Assembly (NCBI GenBank): GCA_025210475.1
Contig: JAOARW010000011.1
Span: forward strand, 1-33,444
Length of the DNA: 33,444 bases
DNA from: Carboxylicivirga sp.
Lineage (GTDB): Bacteria; Bacteroidota; Bacteroidia; Bacteroidales; Marinilabiliaceae
Reading direction: 5' to 3'
In this document: piece by piece, positions 7,539-17,900 of the stretch
Layout: each line of letters opens with the position of its first letter
How positions within the stretch are numbered: the stretch's first letter is position 1
The notes under the pieces: model-generated
The model's database searches: none
The model's input: only the letters and a program-made list of their open reading frames with translations
Told to the model about the DNA's origin: nothing
Made by a program: the position numbers and the translations under genes

Positions 7539-10184
7539 TTACTTCCTAAACCCCTCCATTTCTTGTTGTTGCTTGCCAACTTTTTCCATTTTGTAACGAT
7601 TCAATTCATTTTGTACTTGTCTTAATTTTAAATACAATTCATCCTTACTTAAATCCTTTCCTTGTACAATTTTATCCACATTCTCAGTTCCGACTTCTGT
7701 ATAAACCATTTTATCCTTGTTTGCCACACTATTAAATGTAATTTGCGCAGGAACAACCGTTCCGGATGCTTTGTTTAAAACAGAAGCTTTTACTGTAATT
7801 TGACCAGATTTTAAAGTTGACCTGATTAGAACGGGTGCTGTACCCCATTGTGTTTTACGTGGGTTAATTGATACGATATTTGGCGCAATTTGCTGACCTT
7901 CCCCATATACTTTAAACTCAATGTAATGATCATCCAAGCGTTTAACATTTCCCATATGATCAGTTACATAAGCCACTACTTGTATTAAATCTGATCCATT
8001 TGCTACTAGATCAATTCCTTCATTTTTTACTTCTAAAACAATTTTTGACGGCTTGTATGACGGTGTCTTTACTTCACGAACAACTACTTTTCCATCAATC
8101 AATCCTTCTGCAATAAAACAGGCTTGATCCCATTTGGCAGCTCTTGTTAAAGATTTTAATTCTTGGAAATTAAATACATCTTTAAACGTGACAATCGGCC
8201 CATGCATTTTTTTGTTTAAATCGGCTACTTTACAATACAAGGTATCTCGCTTGTATTTTATTAATCTAACCTCCTCACAGTTGGTATAAACTGTCATATC
8301 AGGACCGGACACTTGACTTATCTCATGTGCAATGTAAATCATCGGTTCATAACCTTGTTTTACATCACGCTGACTTGCAAACAAATAATTTGAATATTTA
8401 GGCAGACGGAAAAAATCCATTATTCCACCATAAAAAGGTATTGTAAAACAACCTCTATTGTGATCAAAACTATGCCACATCGTACCTCCAACAAATTGAT
8501 CAGGTTGATTAGCAAACTTTTCAAGACTAGAAAAGTCATATGCCGGATCACCATAATGTTTGGCTTGAATCAACTGTGCTTGTTCTCCCCATTCTCTCAA
8601 AACTCGACTTGTTGAGTTATTCGATGTCCAGGCATCCACGTTATCTCCCCATTCTCTTGTAAAAAATGATTTACCCAATAACTTGCCATAAGTACCTGCA
8701 AACGGATGAGCAAACAAAACATCAAAATACTCTTTGCCGGTTATATGACTGTCTGCAGCCGTGAAAATACCTTGATAAGGGTATTCTCTATGTACAATTT
8801 CATGTACCTCTTTGGCAAAAGAATTTGGGTAATGCGTTTCATTAAGAATCGGTTCATACAAAAGCATACAAGTACGATTGCGATCACGTCTTACTAAATT
8901 AGCAACGTCATCATAAACTCTATTGACAAATATGTCATCATTGTTCCAAAATTGCCAACCTGGAGTAGGCTCTATCACGAAAATTCCCAATGCATCACAT
9001 GCATCTAAAAACGATGGATCAGCAGGGTAATGACCGGTACGTACTACATCAAAACCTGCTTTTTTCAATAAGATTGCATCTCTCCATTGCCCACTGTTTG
9101 GTAAAGCATTACCTACTGTACCGTAATCTTGATGTCGATTACCACCTATTAACTTACCAGGATATTTCTTCCCGTTTAACCAAAATCCTTCAACACCTTT
9201 AAATTCGATTTTTCTTAAACCTTGCTTTAAAGCAACTGCATCTAAGTTTTGATTGCGAATGTCATTGACATAAATCTTAATCGTATATAAGTCAGGCGAC
9301 CAGGGTGTCCATAACTTTGGCTTCTTAACCAACACTTTGGTTGTTACATTTGCATTAGTATTTGCTCCAACTGAATAAGCAGTTTTTCCCTTTGCTACAA
9401 CAACACCTAATTCATCTTGAACAACAACAACGACCTTTCCCTTCGTCCTTACCGATGCCGTATTATTCAAATTAATTTTAAGATTTAAATTGATGTTGTT
9501 ATTTGACAACAATTCGATGTAACTCAAAACCCCACCTCCGGCAACTTGATTAGCTGTATTCGGATTTGTGATATAAAGTTTGTTAGTTGTCACTAGCCAT
9601 ACATCCCTATAAATTCCACCAAAATATGAAAAGTCTAACTGACTTTGTGGCTTTCCCGGAGGATAGCTAGAGTCATCACTGTTGTCAGCCATCACCGCAA
9701 TGATATTTTCTTCTCCAAACTTGATGTATTCATTCAGGTTTACTTCAAACGGTAAATAACCGCCAAAATGTTCCTTAGCTAATTCGCCATTGACATAAAC
9801 CTTACATTTACCCATCACGGCTTCAAAATGCAGCGTATTGACTTTATTTTTATAGTCATTATTAAGAGTAAATTTTTTACGATACCAGGCAATACCCTGA
9901 TAGTTTACGTTACCGCCTGCATTATCCGGTAAATACTCTAAACCATGAGGGCAATTAATCACCGACCAACTTGAGTCATCAAATTTTTTGTTACTTGCTC
10001 CCTCTACATTTCCTTTGTAAAAACGCCAACCTACATTGAAACCAGATACTCCCCGACCAGAATTCGCTACTTCAAAAAAGCCAGCTTTTGAATATTCTAC
10101 TTTCTTATTATATTTTTCTGCTTTTGCGCATACCACTATGAATAGGAGGCAAGATAATAGCGGAATTAAACGATTTTTTCGCAT
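7539..10184 (-). CDS. GH2-family glycoside hydrolase, secreted
   Basis: This 881-residue exo-glycosidase has the GH2 layout: signal peptide (1-22), N-terminal jelly-roll sugar-binding domain (about 50-200), Ig-like domain (about 205-325), TIM barrel (about 330-620), then C-terminal beta domains and a short helical, probably coiled tail (840-881). Asn448-Glu449 in ILNETHYP is the expected acid/base site, and Glu511 in TREWGDN the expected nucleophile. The family includes beta-galactosidases, beta-glucuronidases and related enzymes, and I cannot choose between them. It is the last gene of the main operon, 22 bp after GH105, so it probably trims oligosaccharides after lyase and GH105 action. Residues about 688-816 have a diverged partial copy at 30415-30873, evidence that a second GH2 once belonged to the locus. 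Confidence 0.85.
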   Translation of the reverse strand: MRKNRLIPLLSCLLFIVVCAKAEKYNKKVEYSKAGFFEVANSGRGVSGFNVGWRFYKGNVEGASNKKFDDSSWSVINCPHGLEYLPDNAGGNVNYQGIAWYRKKFTLNNDYKNKVNTLHFEAVMGKCKVYVNGELAKEHFGGYLPFEVNLNEYIKFGEENIIAVMADNSDDSSYPPGKPQSQLDFSYFGGIYRDVWLVTTNKLYITNPNTANQVAGGGVLSYIELLSNNNINLNLKINLNNTASVRTKGKVVVVVQDELGVVVAKGKTAYSVGANTNANVTTKVLVKKPKLWTPWSPDLYTIKIYVNDIRNQNLDAVALKQGLRKIEFKGVEGFWLNGKKYPGKLIGGNRHQDYGTVGNALPNSGQWRDAILLKKAGFDVVRTGHYPADPSFLDACDALGIFVIEPTPGWQFWNNDDIFVNRVYDDVANLVRRDRNRTCMLLYEPILNETHYPNSFAKEVHEIVHREYPYQGIFTAADSHITGKEYFDVLFAHPFAGTYGKLLGKSFFTREWGDNVDAWTSNNSTSRVLREWGEQAQLIQAKHYGDPAYDFSSLEKFANQPDQFVGGTMWHSFDHNRGCFTIPFYGGIMDFFRLPKYSNYLFASQRDVKQGYEPMIYIAHEISQVSGPDMTVYTNCEEVRLIKYKRDTLYCKVADLNKKMHGPIVTFKDVFNFQELKSLTRAAKWDQACFIAEGLIDGKVVVREVKTPSYKPSKIVLEVKNEGIDLVANGSDLIQVVAYVTDHMGNVKRLDDHYIEFKVYGEGQQIAPNIVSINPRKTQWGTAPVLIRSTLKSGQITVKASVLNKASGTVVPAQITFNSVANKDKMVYTEVGTENVDKIVQGKDLSKDELYLKLRQVQNELNRYKMEKVGKQQQEMEGFRK

Positions 10185-10206
10185 TTAAATGATTCTTTAA
10201 ATTACA

Positions 10207-11313
10207 CTATAGAGCTAGTTTGTACACCTCGCAACCTGCTTTTAGAAAAGCACCTACTCCATATACCTCTGTCATATCTTTCTTTGTTTTTTTTGGATTT
10301 TCTCCAATTGGTTGCACCCAACCCAATTTGCCATTTGGATACACAGCTTTAGTTAAAGCTTCCCATCCCTTTAATACAACTGGCAGGTACTTTTCTCTAT
10401 CTAAATAACCATTGTTAACACCCCAGGCTAATCCATATACAAAAAATCCGGTTGAACTGGTTTCAGGATGTGGGTAATTTTTCATGTCCAACATACTAGC
10501 ATGCCAATAACCATCTTTATCCTGCAATGATGCTACTTTTTTGGCCATATCTGTAAATAACTTTTCATACCACATTTTTTCCTTGTAGTTATCTTCTAAC
10601 TCTGGTAAAATGATTGCTAAACCTCCGAAGACCCAACCGTTGCCACGTCCCCAAAACATTTTCTTGCCATTGGGCTCTCTCTGATGAAAATATCGACTAT
10701 CACGGTAAAACAAATGCTCAGCATGATCATATAAAAAGTCAGTTGTTGCATGGTACTCTTTATTCATAAAATCGATGTACTTTCTCTCTCCGGTAATACC
10801 ATACATTTTTGCAAATACCGTTGGCCCCATAAACAACGCATCACACCATGTCCAACGTTGTGCCGGAGCTTCATCTCTCCACCAATTATGATCCATTGAT
10901 CGATTACTTGGATTTGCAATCTGATAGTCTAAACGCTTCTTCATTGTTTGAAGCATCTTATCTTCTTTCTTGAGCTTATACATTTCCAAATACATCATTC
11001 CTACCGCATAGTCGTCAGCATGATACATTTCACGAGCAGGTCGAGGCATTTTATCCCAGTTTGTTTTCTCACCAATCTCATACAACCAATCTAAGTACTT
11101 TTGATCATCCGATAACTTAGCAAAATCCACCATTCCAGCATATAAAGCTCCATTCGTCCAATCTGCAAGTCTATGTCGCAACTTTTGCTGTATTTGCCAG
11201 TCTGCAACTTTAGTCATTACTTCCATAACTTCCGTTTTTTGTGGTATTTGCTCTTGTGCTGTAATGGCTAAACTAAATAGAATCGCCATAATCATTCCTG
11301 TCATCTTTTTCAT
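10207..11313 (-). CDS. GH105 unsaturated uronyl (rhamnogalacturonyl-type) hydrolase
   Basis: Family GH105/GH88 enzymes remove the 4,5-unsaturated uronic acid that polysaccharide lyases leave at the non-reducing end, by hydration of the double bond. This 368-residue protein is of normal family length, with a signal peptide (about 1-20) and an (alpha/alpha)6 barrel. Diagnostic stretches are HADDYAVGMMYLEMY (98-112), RWTWCDALFMGP (153-164) with Asp158 in the position of the catalytic Asp of YteR-type enzymes, WGRGNGWVFGG (221-231) and SSTGFFVYGLAWGVN (286-300). It sits 45 bp after the polysaccharide lyase and 22 bp before GH2 in the same direction, which is the classical lyase-then-uronyl-hydrolase order. 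The partner sugar (rhamnose, glucose or other) cannot be told from sequence alone. Confidence 0.9.
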   Translation of the reverse strand: MKKMTGMIMAILFSLAITAQEQIPQKTEVMEVMTKVADWQIQQKLRHRLADWTNGALYAGMVDFAKLSDDQKYLDWLYEIGEKTNWDKMPRPAREMYHADDYAVGMMYLEMYKLKKEDKMLQTMKKRLDYQIANPSNRSMDHNWWRDEAPAQRWTWCDALFMGPTVFAKMYGITGERKYIDFMNKEYHATTDFLYDHAEHLFYRDSRYFHQREPNGKKMFWGRGNGWVFGGLAIILPELEDNYKEKMWYEKLFTDMAKKVASLQDKDGYWHASMLDMKNYPHPETSSTGFFVYGLAWGVNNGYLDREKYLPVVLKGWEALTKAVYPNGKLGWVQPIGENPKKTKKDMTEVYGVGAFLKAGCEVYKLAL

Positions 11314-11358
11314 TAAATACTTAACTTTATAAATTAATACTATATATTTTGCTTGTAA

Positions 11359-13305
11359 TTATTTTAAAGGTTTTATAACAAAAGAATAAGTACCACTTAG
11401 CATTTGCTTTTTAGCAACCAAGCGAATTCGATAAATTTCTTTACCCCATCCTACACCATCTTTACCTGATTCAATTTCTTCAATTGTGGGTTCAAAGATT
11501 TCTTCATCATATGTTAAAGCAGCTTTAGTTTTGTCATATGATACAATCAAACAACCGTAATTTTCAATCACTGGCTTATTCTTAACCATAAACACAACTT
11601 CATTATCACCCGAGTTTTTTGTCAGTTCAAATTCATCTTTGATAATTAATTGATCATTATTAGCAAGTTTATATGATCGAATCCACTTTTTCACATTGGC
11701 ATCTTTCCCATATGCTCCACTAATATCATAACTGCAAAACAGTTTTTTTTCGTTAACCGTTGATTTTAGCGATTTATACTGACCTCCTGGCAACTGTCCC
11801 TTTCCATTAATAATCGGGATGTTATGATACTGACTTTGAAAAGTCCAAATGGTATATCTTTCCGAACTAAATGTTTTTTTAGTATAGGTTCCACTTCCTG
11901 TATCTAAGAATATTGGCTTACTATTTAAATAATAAATGAAAGAACCAACGTCATTATGATTATGACTTTCGGCGTTAAATCCACCTTTAGATCCCACAAA
12001 AGCATTTTTACTTCTCATGTAACAAAACTCAGTTTCAGGATACCAAATAAATTTACTTGTAGGTAATTCAGGATCAACTTTAACTAAATCTTTATGAGTA
12101 TTACATGTTTCCAGTGCGCGGAAAATATCATTATTTGGTCCTAGATCGGGTTTGTTACCAGCAGCTTTGTATAAATATGCTGCAAACTTTATCATCTCTT
12201 CACTGTCAATGGCCTTTCCAAAACGATAAACCAATCCAAAATTACCGTAATTACGAGGACTCGCATCAGCAAAGTTGACCACATAACCATCACCTATATA
12301 TGATTTGGCAATATACTCCCCTAAATTTTTAATTAATTGCGTTTGCCAATAGTCTGCATCTTTTTTTGTTGCATAATCCAATATTTGCAAACAATCATAC
12401 AACTTACCACCTGCACGATCCCAATAAGTCGGACCTTCTTCACAAGCCCCGTCGGCATTCACAAACTTAATAAAACCATCAATCGATTGAATAATTTTAT
12501 TTAAAGCTGCGATCTGCATTTCTCGATCATCTTCAACCAATAAAAATGTCAACATAACATTACTGTTAATCCAAACATTCCAGTTATTAGCACCTGTTGT
12601 CTCAGGACGAATTGCCATCCACCAGTAATCTTCACGCGCCATGTAATCGTCCATTATTCTTTTTTCTAAATTCTGCTTAATACGTTTAGAAATAAGTGGA
12701 TTGATTTTATCAAATTCGTCCTTAAAGAAATAGTAGGTCCATGCCATAGAAGCAGCGATATCTCCCACTGCAAGGCCAATACCATGACTATCATGAAAAG
12801 GTAATACTCCATAATTGCGCTGTACACTTTTAATGTGTGCTGCTATTGCCCAACTGGTTTGTTCGCAGTAATACCAGGCCCCATTTAATATTTGATCTAT
12901 AAATCGACCTTTTCCCTCAGCTAATTCAGCAAGAATTAAAAAGTTAAACACTTCACGATTACGAAAAAAAGCCCCATACATTTGACTGCCTCCTTCACGC
13001 TCATATCGCAAATAGTCGGTGGCTGTTACAACTTTCCATTCATAATCTATAACCTCTTCGCCCCGTTTAATTATATTCTCTTTTAAACTACCAAATGTTT
13101 CATCCCATCCTTCACGATTATCATATTTTGGATAAGGTACCCATTCATCTGCTGCTAATAAATGTTGGTGTAGGTATGAATTTGTAAGTATTGATTGTAA
13201 ATACTTTTCATTACCCTTATTATTGGCCTTAACCAATGAACTCATACTAACGAACACTATTAACATAACTAGCACTCTACTGAACATACATTTAAAACTC
13301 ATCAT
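11359..13305 (-). CDS. Heparinase II/III-like polysaccharide lyase
   Basis: This is a 648-residue secreted lyase that should cleave uronic-acid-containing polysaccharides by beta-elimination. After a signal peptide (about 1-27) comes an (alpha/alpha) toroid (about 35-385) and then the C-terminal beta-sandwich domain (about 395-645) of the heparinase II/III fold. Typical motifs are GANNWNVWINSN (238-249), CEEGPTYWDRAGG (288-300), ESHNHNDVGSFIYYL (446-460) and SQYHNIPIING (491-501). These contain the Asn, Tyr and His residues expected for catalysis and for binding a carboxylate or metal. The motif style recalls families such as PL33 or PL12-related groups, but subfamily and substrate need a database comparison. 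It is the first enzyme of the operon, 83 bp after SusD, and that gap contains a strong hairpin. GH105 directly behind it supports true lyase activity. Confidence 0.85.
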   Translation of the reverse strand: MMSFKCMFSRVLVMLIVFVSMSSLVKANNKGNEKYLQSILTNSYLHQHLLAADEWVPYPKYDNREGWDETFGSLKENIIKRGEEVIDYEWKVVTATDYLRYEREGGSQMYGAFFRNREVFNFLILAELAEGKGRFIDQILNGAWYYCEQTSWAIAAHIKSVQRNYGVLPFHDSHGIGLAVGDIAASMAWTYYFFKDEFDKINPLISKRIKQNLEKRIMDDYMAREDYWWMAIRPETTGANNWNVWINSNVMLTFLLVEDDREMQIAALNKIIQSIDGFIKFVNADGACEEGPTYWDRAGGKLYDCLQILDYATKKDADYWQTQLIKNLGEYIAKSYIGDGYVVNFADASPRNYGNFGLVYRFGKAIDSEEMIKFAAYLYKAAGNKPDLGPNNDIFRALETCNTHKDLVKVDPELPTSKFIWYPETEFCYMRSKNAFVGSKGGFNAESHNHNDVGSFIYYLNSKPIFLDTGSGTYTKKTFSSERYTIWTFQSQYHNIPIINGKGQLPGGQYKSLKSTVNEKKLFCSYDISGAYGKDANVKKWIRSYKLANNDQLIIKDEFELTKNSGDNEVVFMVKNKPVIENYGCLIVSYDKTKAALTYDEEIFEPTIEEIESGKDGVGWGKEIYRIRLVAKKQMLSGTYSFVIKPLK

Positions 13306-13330
13306 TCTACTTTATAAATTATAATATAAA

Positions 13331-13360
13331 GGGAGGTTGTTTAATGTTAAACAACCTCCC
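13331..13360 (-). terminator. 14-bp stem-loop between SusD and lyase genes
   Basis: GGGAGGTTGTTTAA (13331-13344) and TTAAACAACCTCCC (13347-13360) form a perfect 14-bp stem with a 2-nt loop, GC-rich at its base. On the minus strand it is followed by TTTATATTATAA, so it can act as a partial terminator. Lying between the binding/import genes and the enzymes, it may set a high level of SusC/SusD relative to enzymes by attenuation or 3'-end protection. The function is inferred. Confidence 0.7.
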
Positions 13361-13388
13361 AGGGGCTAGTTTTTAGAACCTAATCTAA

Positions 13389-14924
13389 CTAGTTTAAACG
13401 CCAGTTTAACGGCTCTAATAATTTTTGTTTCATTGCTTCCGGGCTTTCAAACTTACTTGATACTTTCTCAGCAATAAACTTACCTTCAGGGTCTTCACCT
13501 AATTCTTTTCTTCGCTTTGCAATGCGCAGTAAAGTTTCCCAACGCTTACCTTCAAAGCTCAATTCCATTAAATTTTCGTCAACCAATGCATCTTCGATTA
13601 ACAAGGTTAACTCCGATTCATCAACGTTCTCAAATTCAATACTTTTTAGATTAAGACGAGATCTAAAACCTTCTACATCTTTTAACTTTGCTGGAAAAAA
13701 GTATTCATTACTTATGGTCGGTAACCAATTATCATTTCGCCAATAAGGTTTTAATCCTTTATTTAACATTGCCAAAGCAATCTCATGTTTTCCCATCCGG
13801 TTTAAACATTCCATTACTTTCAGATAAAGCTCTGATGCACGATATAATGGTACAAATGCATCATTAGTTTTATACTTTCTGACCTCCTTGATATCATACT
13901 GTGGTGACCAGATATAGGCCATTTCTCGTATATAATCTCCTTTTGAAAAAACTTCAGTTAATTGTGCCTCATGTGTATGATACAAGGTGTCAGTTGGAAT
14001 AATATATTCCAATCCGCCAACCTTATCCGAGGTAAACCAATCATATAATTCATGCTCCTGTTCGTCAGCTGCAGAATACACCATACCAGCAATAACTTCA
14101 ATTGATGCCGAACTTAACGAACCGTTAAAAATACCAAACCAGCTATTGTTTAATAAGTAATCGTTACTTGGTGTACTGTTTAAAAATAACATGTACAATT
14201 CCAAGGCTTCTTCATAGTTATTGGCAAATAAATTTAAGTCGGCGTACAATACTTCATATGGAACATTCATATTATTCCAAAGTTTATCATTATCACCGAG
14301 AATTTTACCCCAGTTAACCTCTCCAACCTTACCTTTGCGCGATTCCATTTCATCTAGTAAACGTTGAACCACCTGATCCTGATTTAATCGTGGTAATTTG
14401 TTCAGATTTTCCATGCTAAAATTAACAAGGGGACTTTTAAAATAAACTACCTCATTGAAAAAATTACTTAGAGTAAAATATGTCCAGGCTCGTATGGTAG
14501 TTACTTGTGTTAATATACCCTCTGCTTCATGTTTAGTATATCCCACCTTCTTCAAATCAATCGTATCCAGGCGTGCTAATAAGTCATTACAATTTACAAT
14601 GATCTTATAATACTCCGTTTGATCAACTAATGGATTCAATTCACTAATCTGACGATTATTTAACTCCGTAATCCAATTAGTAGCATTTACTCCTGGTTCT
14701 CCTTCTTCACTTAAAAGCGAACTTAATATAATATTGTTATCTGCAATATTCTGCACCAGGCTATGAATTCCCATTACCGCCGTCGCCACCTCTGTGCGAC
14801 TTTTGTAGTAATCTCCTCCATTTACTGAATCTTTATTATCGACCTCGAAATAATCTTCACATGATACCAAGCCAATAACTAATGCGAATATCAAATACTT
14901 TAAATTGTTCATATTTATTTGCAT
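13389..14924 (-). CDS. SusD/RagB-family glycan-binding lipoprotein (second pair)
   Basis: SusD-like proteins sit as lids on SusC transporters and bind oligosaccharides at the cell surface. This 511-residue protein has a lipobox GLVSC followed by EDYFEVDNKD, an acidic stretch typical of surface-exported lipoproteins in this phylum. The N-terminal SusD-like region with TPR-type helices (ILTQVTTIRAWTYFTLSNFF) and the C-terminal RagB/SusD region (LYRASELYLKVMECLNRMG, LSFEGKRWETLLRIAKRRK) are clear. Its ATG shares one base with the stop of the preceding SusC. A second ATG at 14912 gives a shorter signal peptide and is an equally good start. It is co-transcribed with, and should form a complex with, that SusC. 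Confidence 0.9.
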   Translation of the reverse strand: MQINMNNLKYLIFALVIGLVSCEDYFEVDNKDSVNGGDYYKSRTEVATAVMGIHSLVQNIADNNIILSSLLSEEGEPGVNATNWITELNNRQISELNPLVDQTEYYKIIVNCNDLLARLDTIDLKKVGYTKHEAEGILTQVTTIRAWTYFTLSNFFNEVVYFKSPLVNFSMENLNKLPRLNQDQVVQRLLDEMESRKGKVGEVNWGKILGDNDKLWNNMNVPYEVLYADLNLFANNYEEALELYMLFLNSTPSNDYLLNNSWFGIFNGSLSSASIEVIAGMVYSAADEQEHELYDWFTSDKVGGLEYIIPTDTLYHTHEAQLTEVFSKGDYIREMAYIWSPQYDIKEVRKYKTNDAFVPLYRASELYLKVMECLNRMGKHEIALAMLNKGLKPYWRNDNWLPTISNEYFFPAKLKDVEGFRSRLNLKSIEFENVDESELTLLIEDALVDENLMELSFEGKRWETLLRIAKRRKELGEDPEGKFIAEKVSSKFESPEAMKQKLLEPLNWRLN

Positions 14925-17900
14925 TATAAGTTAATTTTCAATCCGATTACAATCTTACTTGACAAAGGTGTTAAACCGTAATCCACCCCTTGATGGGTCA
15001 CATTATTACCATAGTAGAACTCTGGATCAAAGCCCAAATAATCGGTTACAGTAAACAAATTATCTGCTGAAATATAAATAGATCCACCTTTTATACCTTT
15101 TATTAAAGACTCTGAAATATTAAATCCCAATGTTATATTTTTCAACTTAAGATAGCTACCATCCTCAATCCATCTATCCGAGAAAACTGCGTTCCCCATC
15201 GGGTCACCATAAGTTGCCTTAGGCATATCAGTAACCTGACCCTCTTTAATCCATCTTCTTTGCACAGATGTTGCCTGGTTATGAGTATCGGCCATTCTTT
15301 CCATTTGAGAACGACGATAATTATAAATATCACCGCCAACCTTGTATGAGAACAAGCTATTTACATAGAATCTCTTGTAGCTTAAGTCAATATTAAAGCC
15401 ACCAAAGAAATCGGGATTTGCATCACCAATAACCATCATATCACGCTGGTCAATCACCCCATCTTTATAACTATCTTCAAAGATTACATCACCCGCATTA
15501 TAACTTTGTCCCACAGGATTTGTTAAACCAGCTTTATCAGCTTGTGCTTGTGTGGCAAAAACACCATTTGTTTTATAGCCATAAAATTGATTTGCAGGTC
15601 GACCAACTTCCGAAACTAAATAACCACCTTCGATCGCTGTATAAATTTTTTGATCTCCATCAAGTGATTTAATTTCGTTTTGACTTTTTGCAAAAGTACC
15701 ACCAACATTTATCTTCCAGTCGTTTGTCGATACTAAATTTACATTCAAGCCTAACTCGATACCACTGGTCGTTAACTCTCCACCGTTGGTTAGGAAATTT
15801 TCAAATCCAAGAAATTCATATGACTCCTTACGTAACAGCATGTTCTTAGTCGTTTCATTGTAAACGTTAAAATTTAACATTAAACGCTTATTGAAAGCCA
15901 CTAAATTTGTATTAAAGTCAATCTTATGCACTTTTTCAGCCTCCAAACCTTCACTTGGAATATTCATTCGCACTACACCATTAACATTCCTAAATCTATT
16001 GGATACAAAAATGTATTGACCTGCGTTTGATTGTATTTGACTGTTACCGCTTACACCATATGATATGTTGAACTTTAACTGATTCAACCAATCAGCATGC
16101 AAAAACGCTTCATTACTTGCGAGCCATCCCAAACCACTTGCATAAAACAGTCCAAAATCACCGCTCTTACTGAACACCGATGATTTATCAGTCGTTATTA
16201 AACCATTTAAGAAATATTTACCGGCAATTCCGTAATTAGCATTAACTCCAAAAGACATATAATTGTAGCTATCTAATCCTCCACTTACGAACTTTTTGCT
16301 TGTAACATTTGATAAACTTGCAAACTGATCCGATGATGTATTAACACCTTCAGCATTATCAAGTTCATACCTTGATTGGAACAATTTAGTATTTAAAGCT
16401 ACTTTTAAATCGTTGCCATTTAAGAAATGTTTTTTATACCTAAGTGCACCTGTTACATAAGTTTGCTGATTTAAACCTATACTATGCGCAACCATATTTT
16501 TAGTTCCACTTCCTGGTTTCCATGCAACCGTATTATCACTAGCTCCCGGAACGAATAAGTTTTGACGCACATTATTGTTATTATAAGATGCTGCAAAGTA
16601 AGCCTCCATATTATCATTGAAGCTATAAGTTGCATTTAACTTGGCAAAAACGTTACTTGTTTTTATAAAACTTTCTTCATTATTTACTAATGATACCGGG
16701 TTACTTACATTAAACCTACTGATAGGATCAAGGTAAAATGTGGTACGACCGGTAATAGGGTCATAAGCATTTGGAGCCATTGATGGTGCTTTAAATAGAG
16801 CCGAATAAAGTGGGTTTCTAGCATGAATTAATCCACTTTCCTGCACCGCATTTTTATTAATACTATAACCTAAATTAGTTGATATTTTAAACTTAGGTGT
16901 TATATTAAAAAAGGCATTTATCTGATTTGTGTATCTTGTAAAATCAGTATTTTTAATAATCCCATTCTGTTTTTGGTATCCTAAACTTAAGCTATAATGA
17001 GCAACTGCATCTCCACCTTGAACATTGATATAATAATCTTCATATGAACCTTGATCAAAAACTTCATCCTGCCATTCTGTTTCGTTGTTAAATCTCTGAT
17101 AGCTTGGCGAACTCTTGTCGCTCACTAAGCCAGGGAACAAACTTTCTACTGAAGTTGCATCATACTTTTGGTATACCAGTTCATTCATTAAACCAGTATA
17201 ATCCATCGCATTCAAAACCGGCATATTATCTGGAGCTGTTGCGATCCCCTTACTCATGCGAACCTGAACCGTTGAATTTGTTCCTGTACTCTTTTTGGTT
17301 TCGATGATAACAGCACCATTAGCAGCTAAAGAACCATAGATTGCAGTTTCGGGTCCTTTTAAAACTGTAACACTCTCAACATCATTTGGATTAATATTAG
17401 CTAACGGATTACTATATACTCCATCTAAAACACCAGTCATATTACCTGCAAACTCTACTATTGCTCCATCCAATATAATCAATGGCATATTGTCCGCATT
17501 TAATGACTTGTAAGAGCGTAGCATCATCATTGCCCCTTCTCCTGGTGCTCCAGAACGATCGGTTACACTAAAACCTGCTATACGACCTTGAAGTGAATTT
17601 TCTACCGATGTATTTGTGGCTAATATTTCATTATCCTCAACGCTTTTACGTAATCCTAGTGTATTTACCTCATTTAAAACAAAATCACCATTGTCAATTA
17701 ATTTACTGTCAACATTTTTACTATTGACATCAACTAAGATAAATTGAACTTCCTTCTTATTGTAAATGTGTTTTTTGACGATATGATAGCCAGTGGCCTC
17801 AACTGTCAAAACTAAATTTTCACTGGCAACTGAATCGGGTACCATAAAGTCACCATTTTCGTCAGTTAGAGTTGTAAAAGTACTATGATCAACTGTAATA

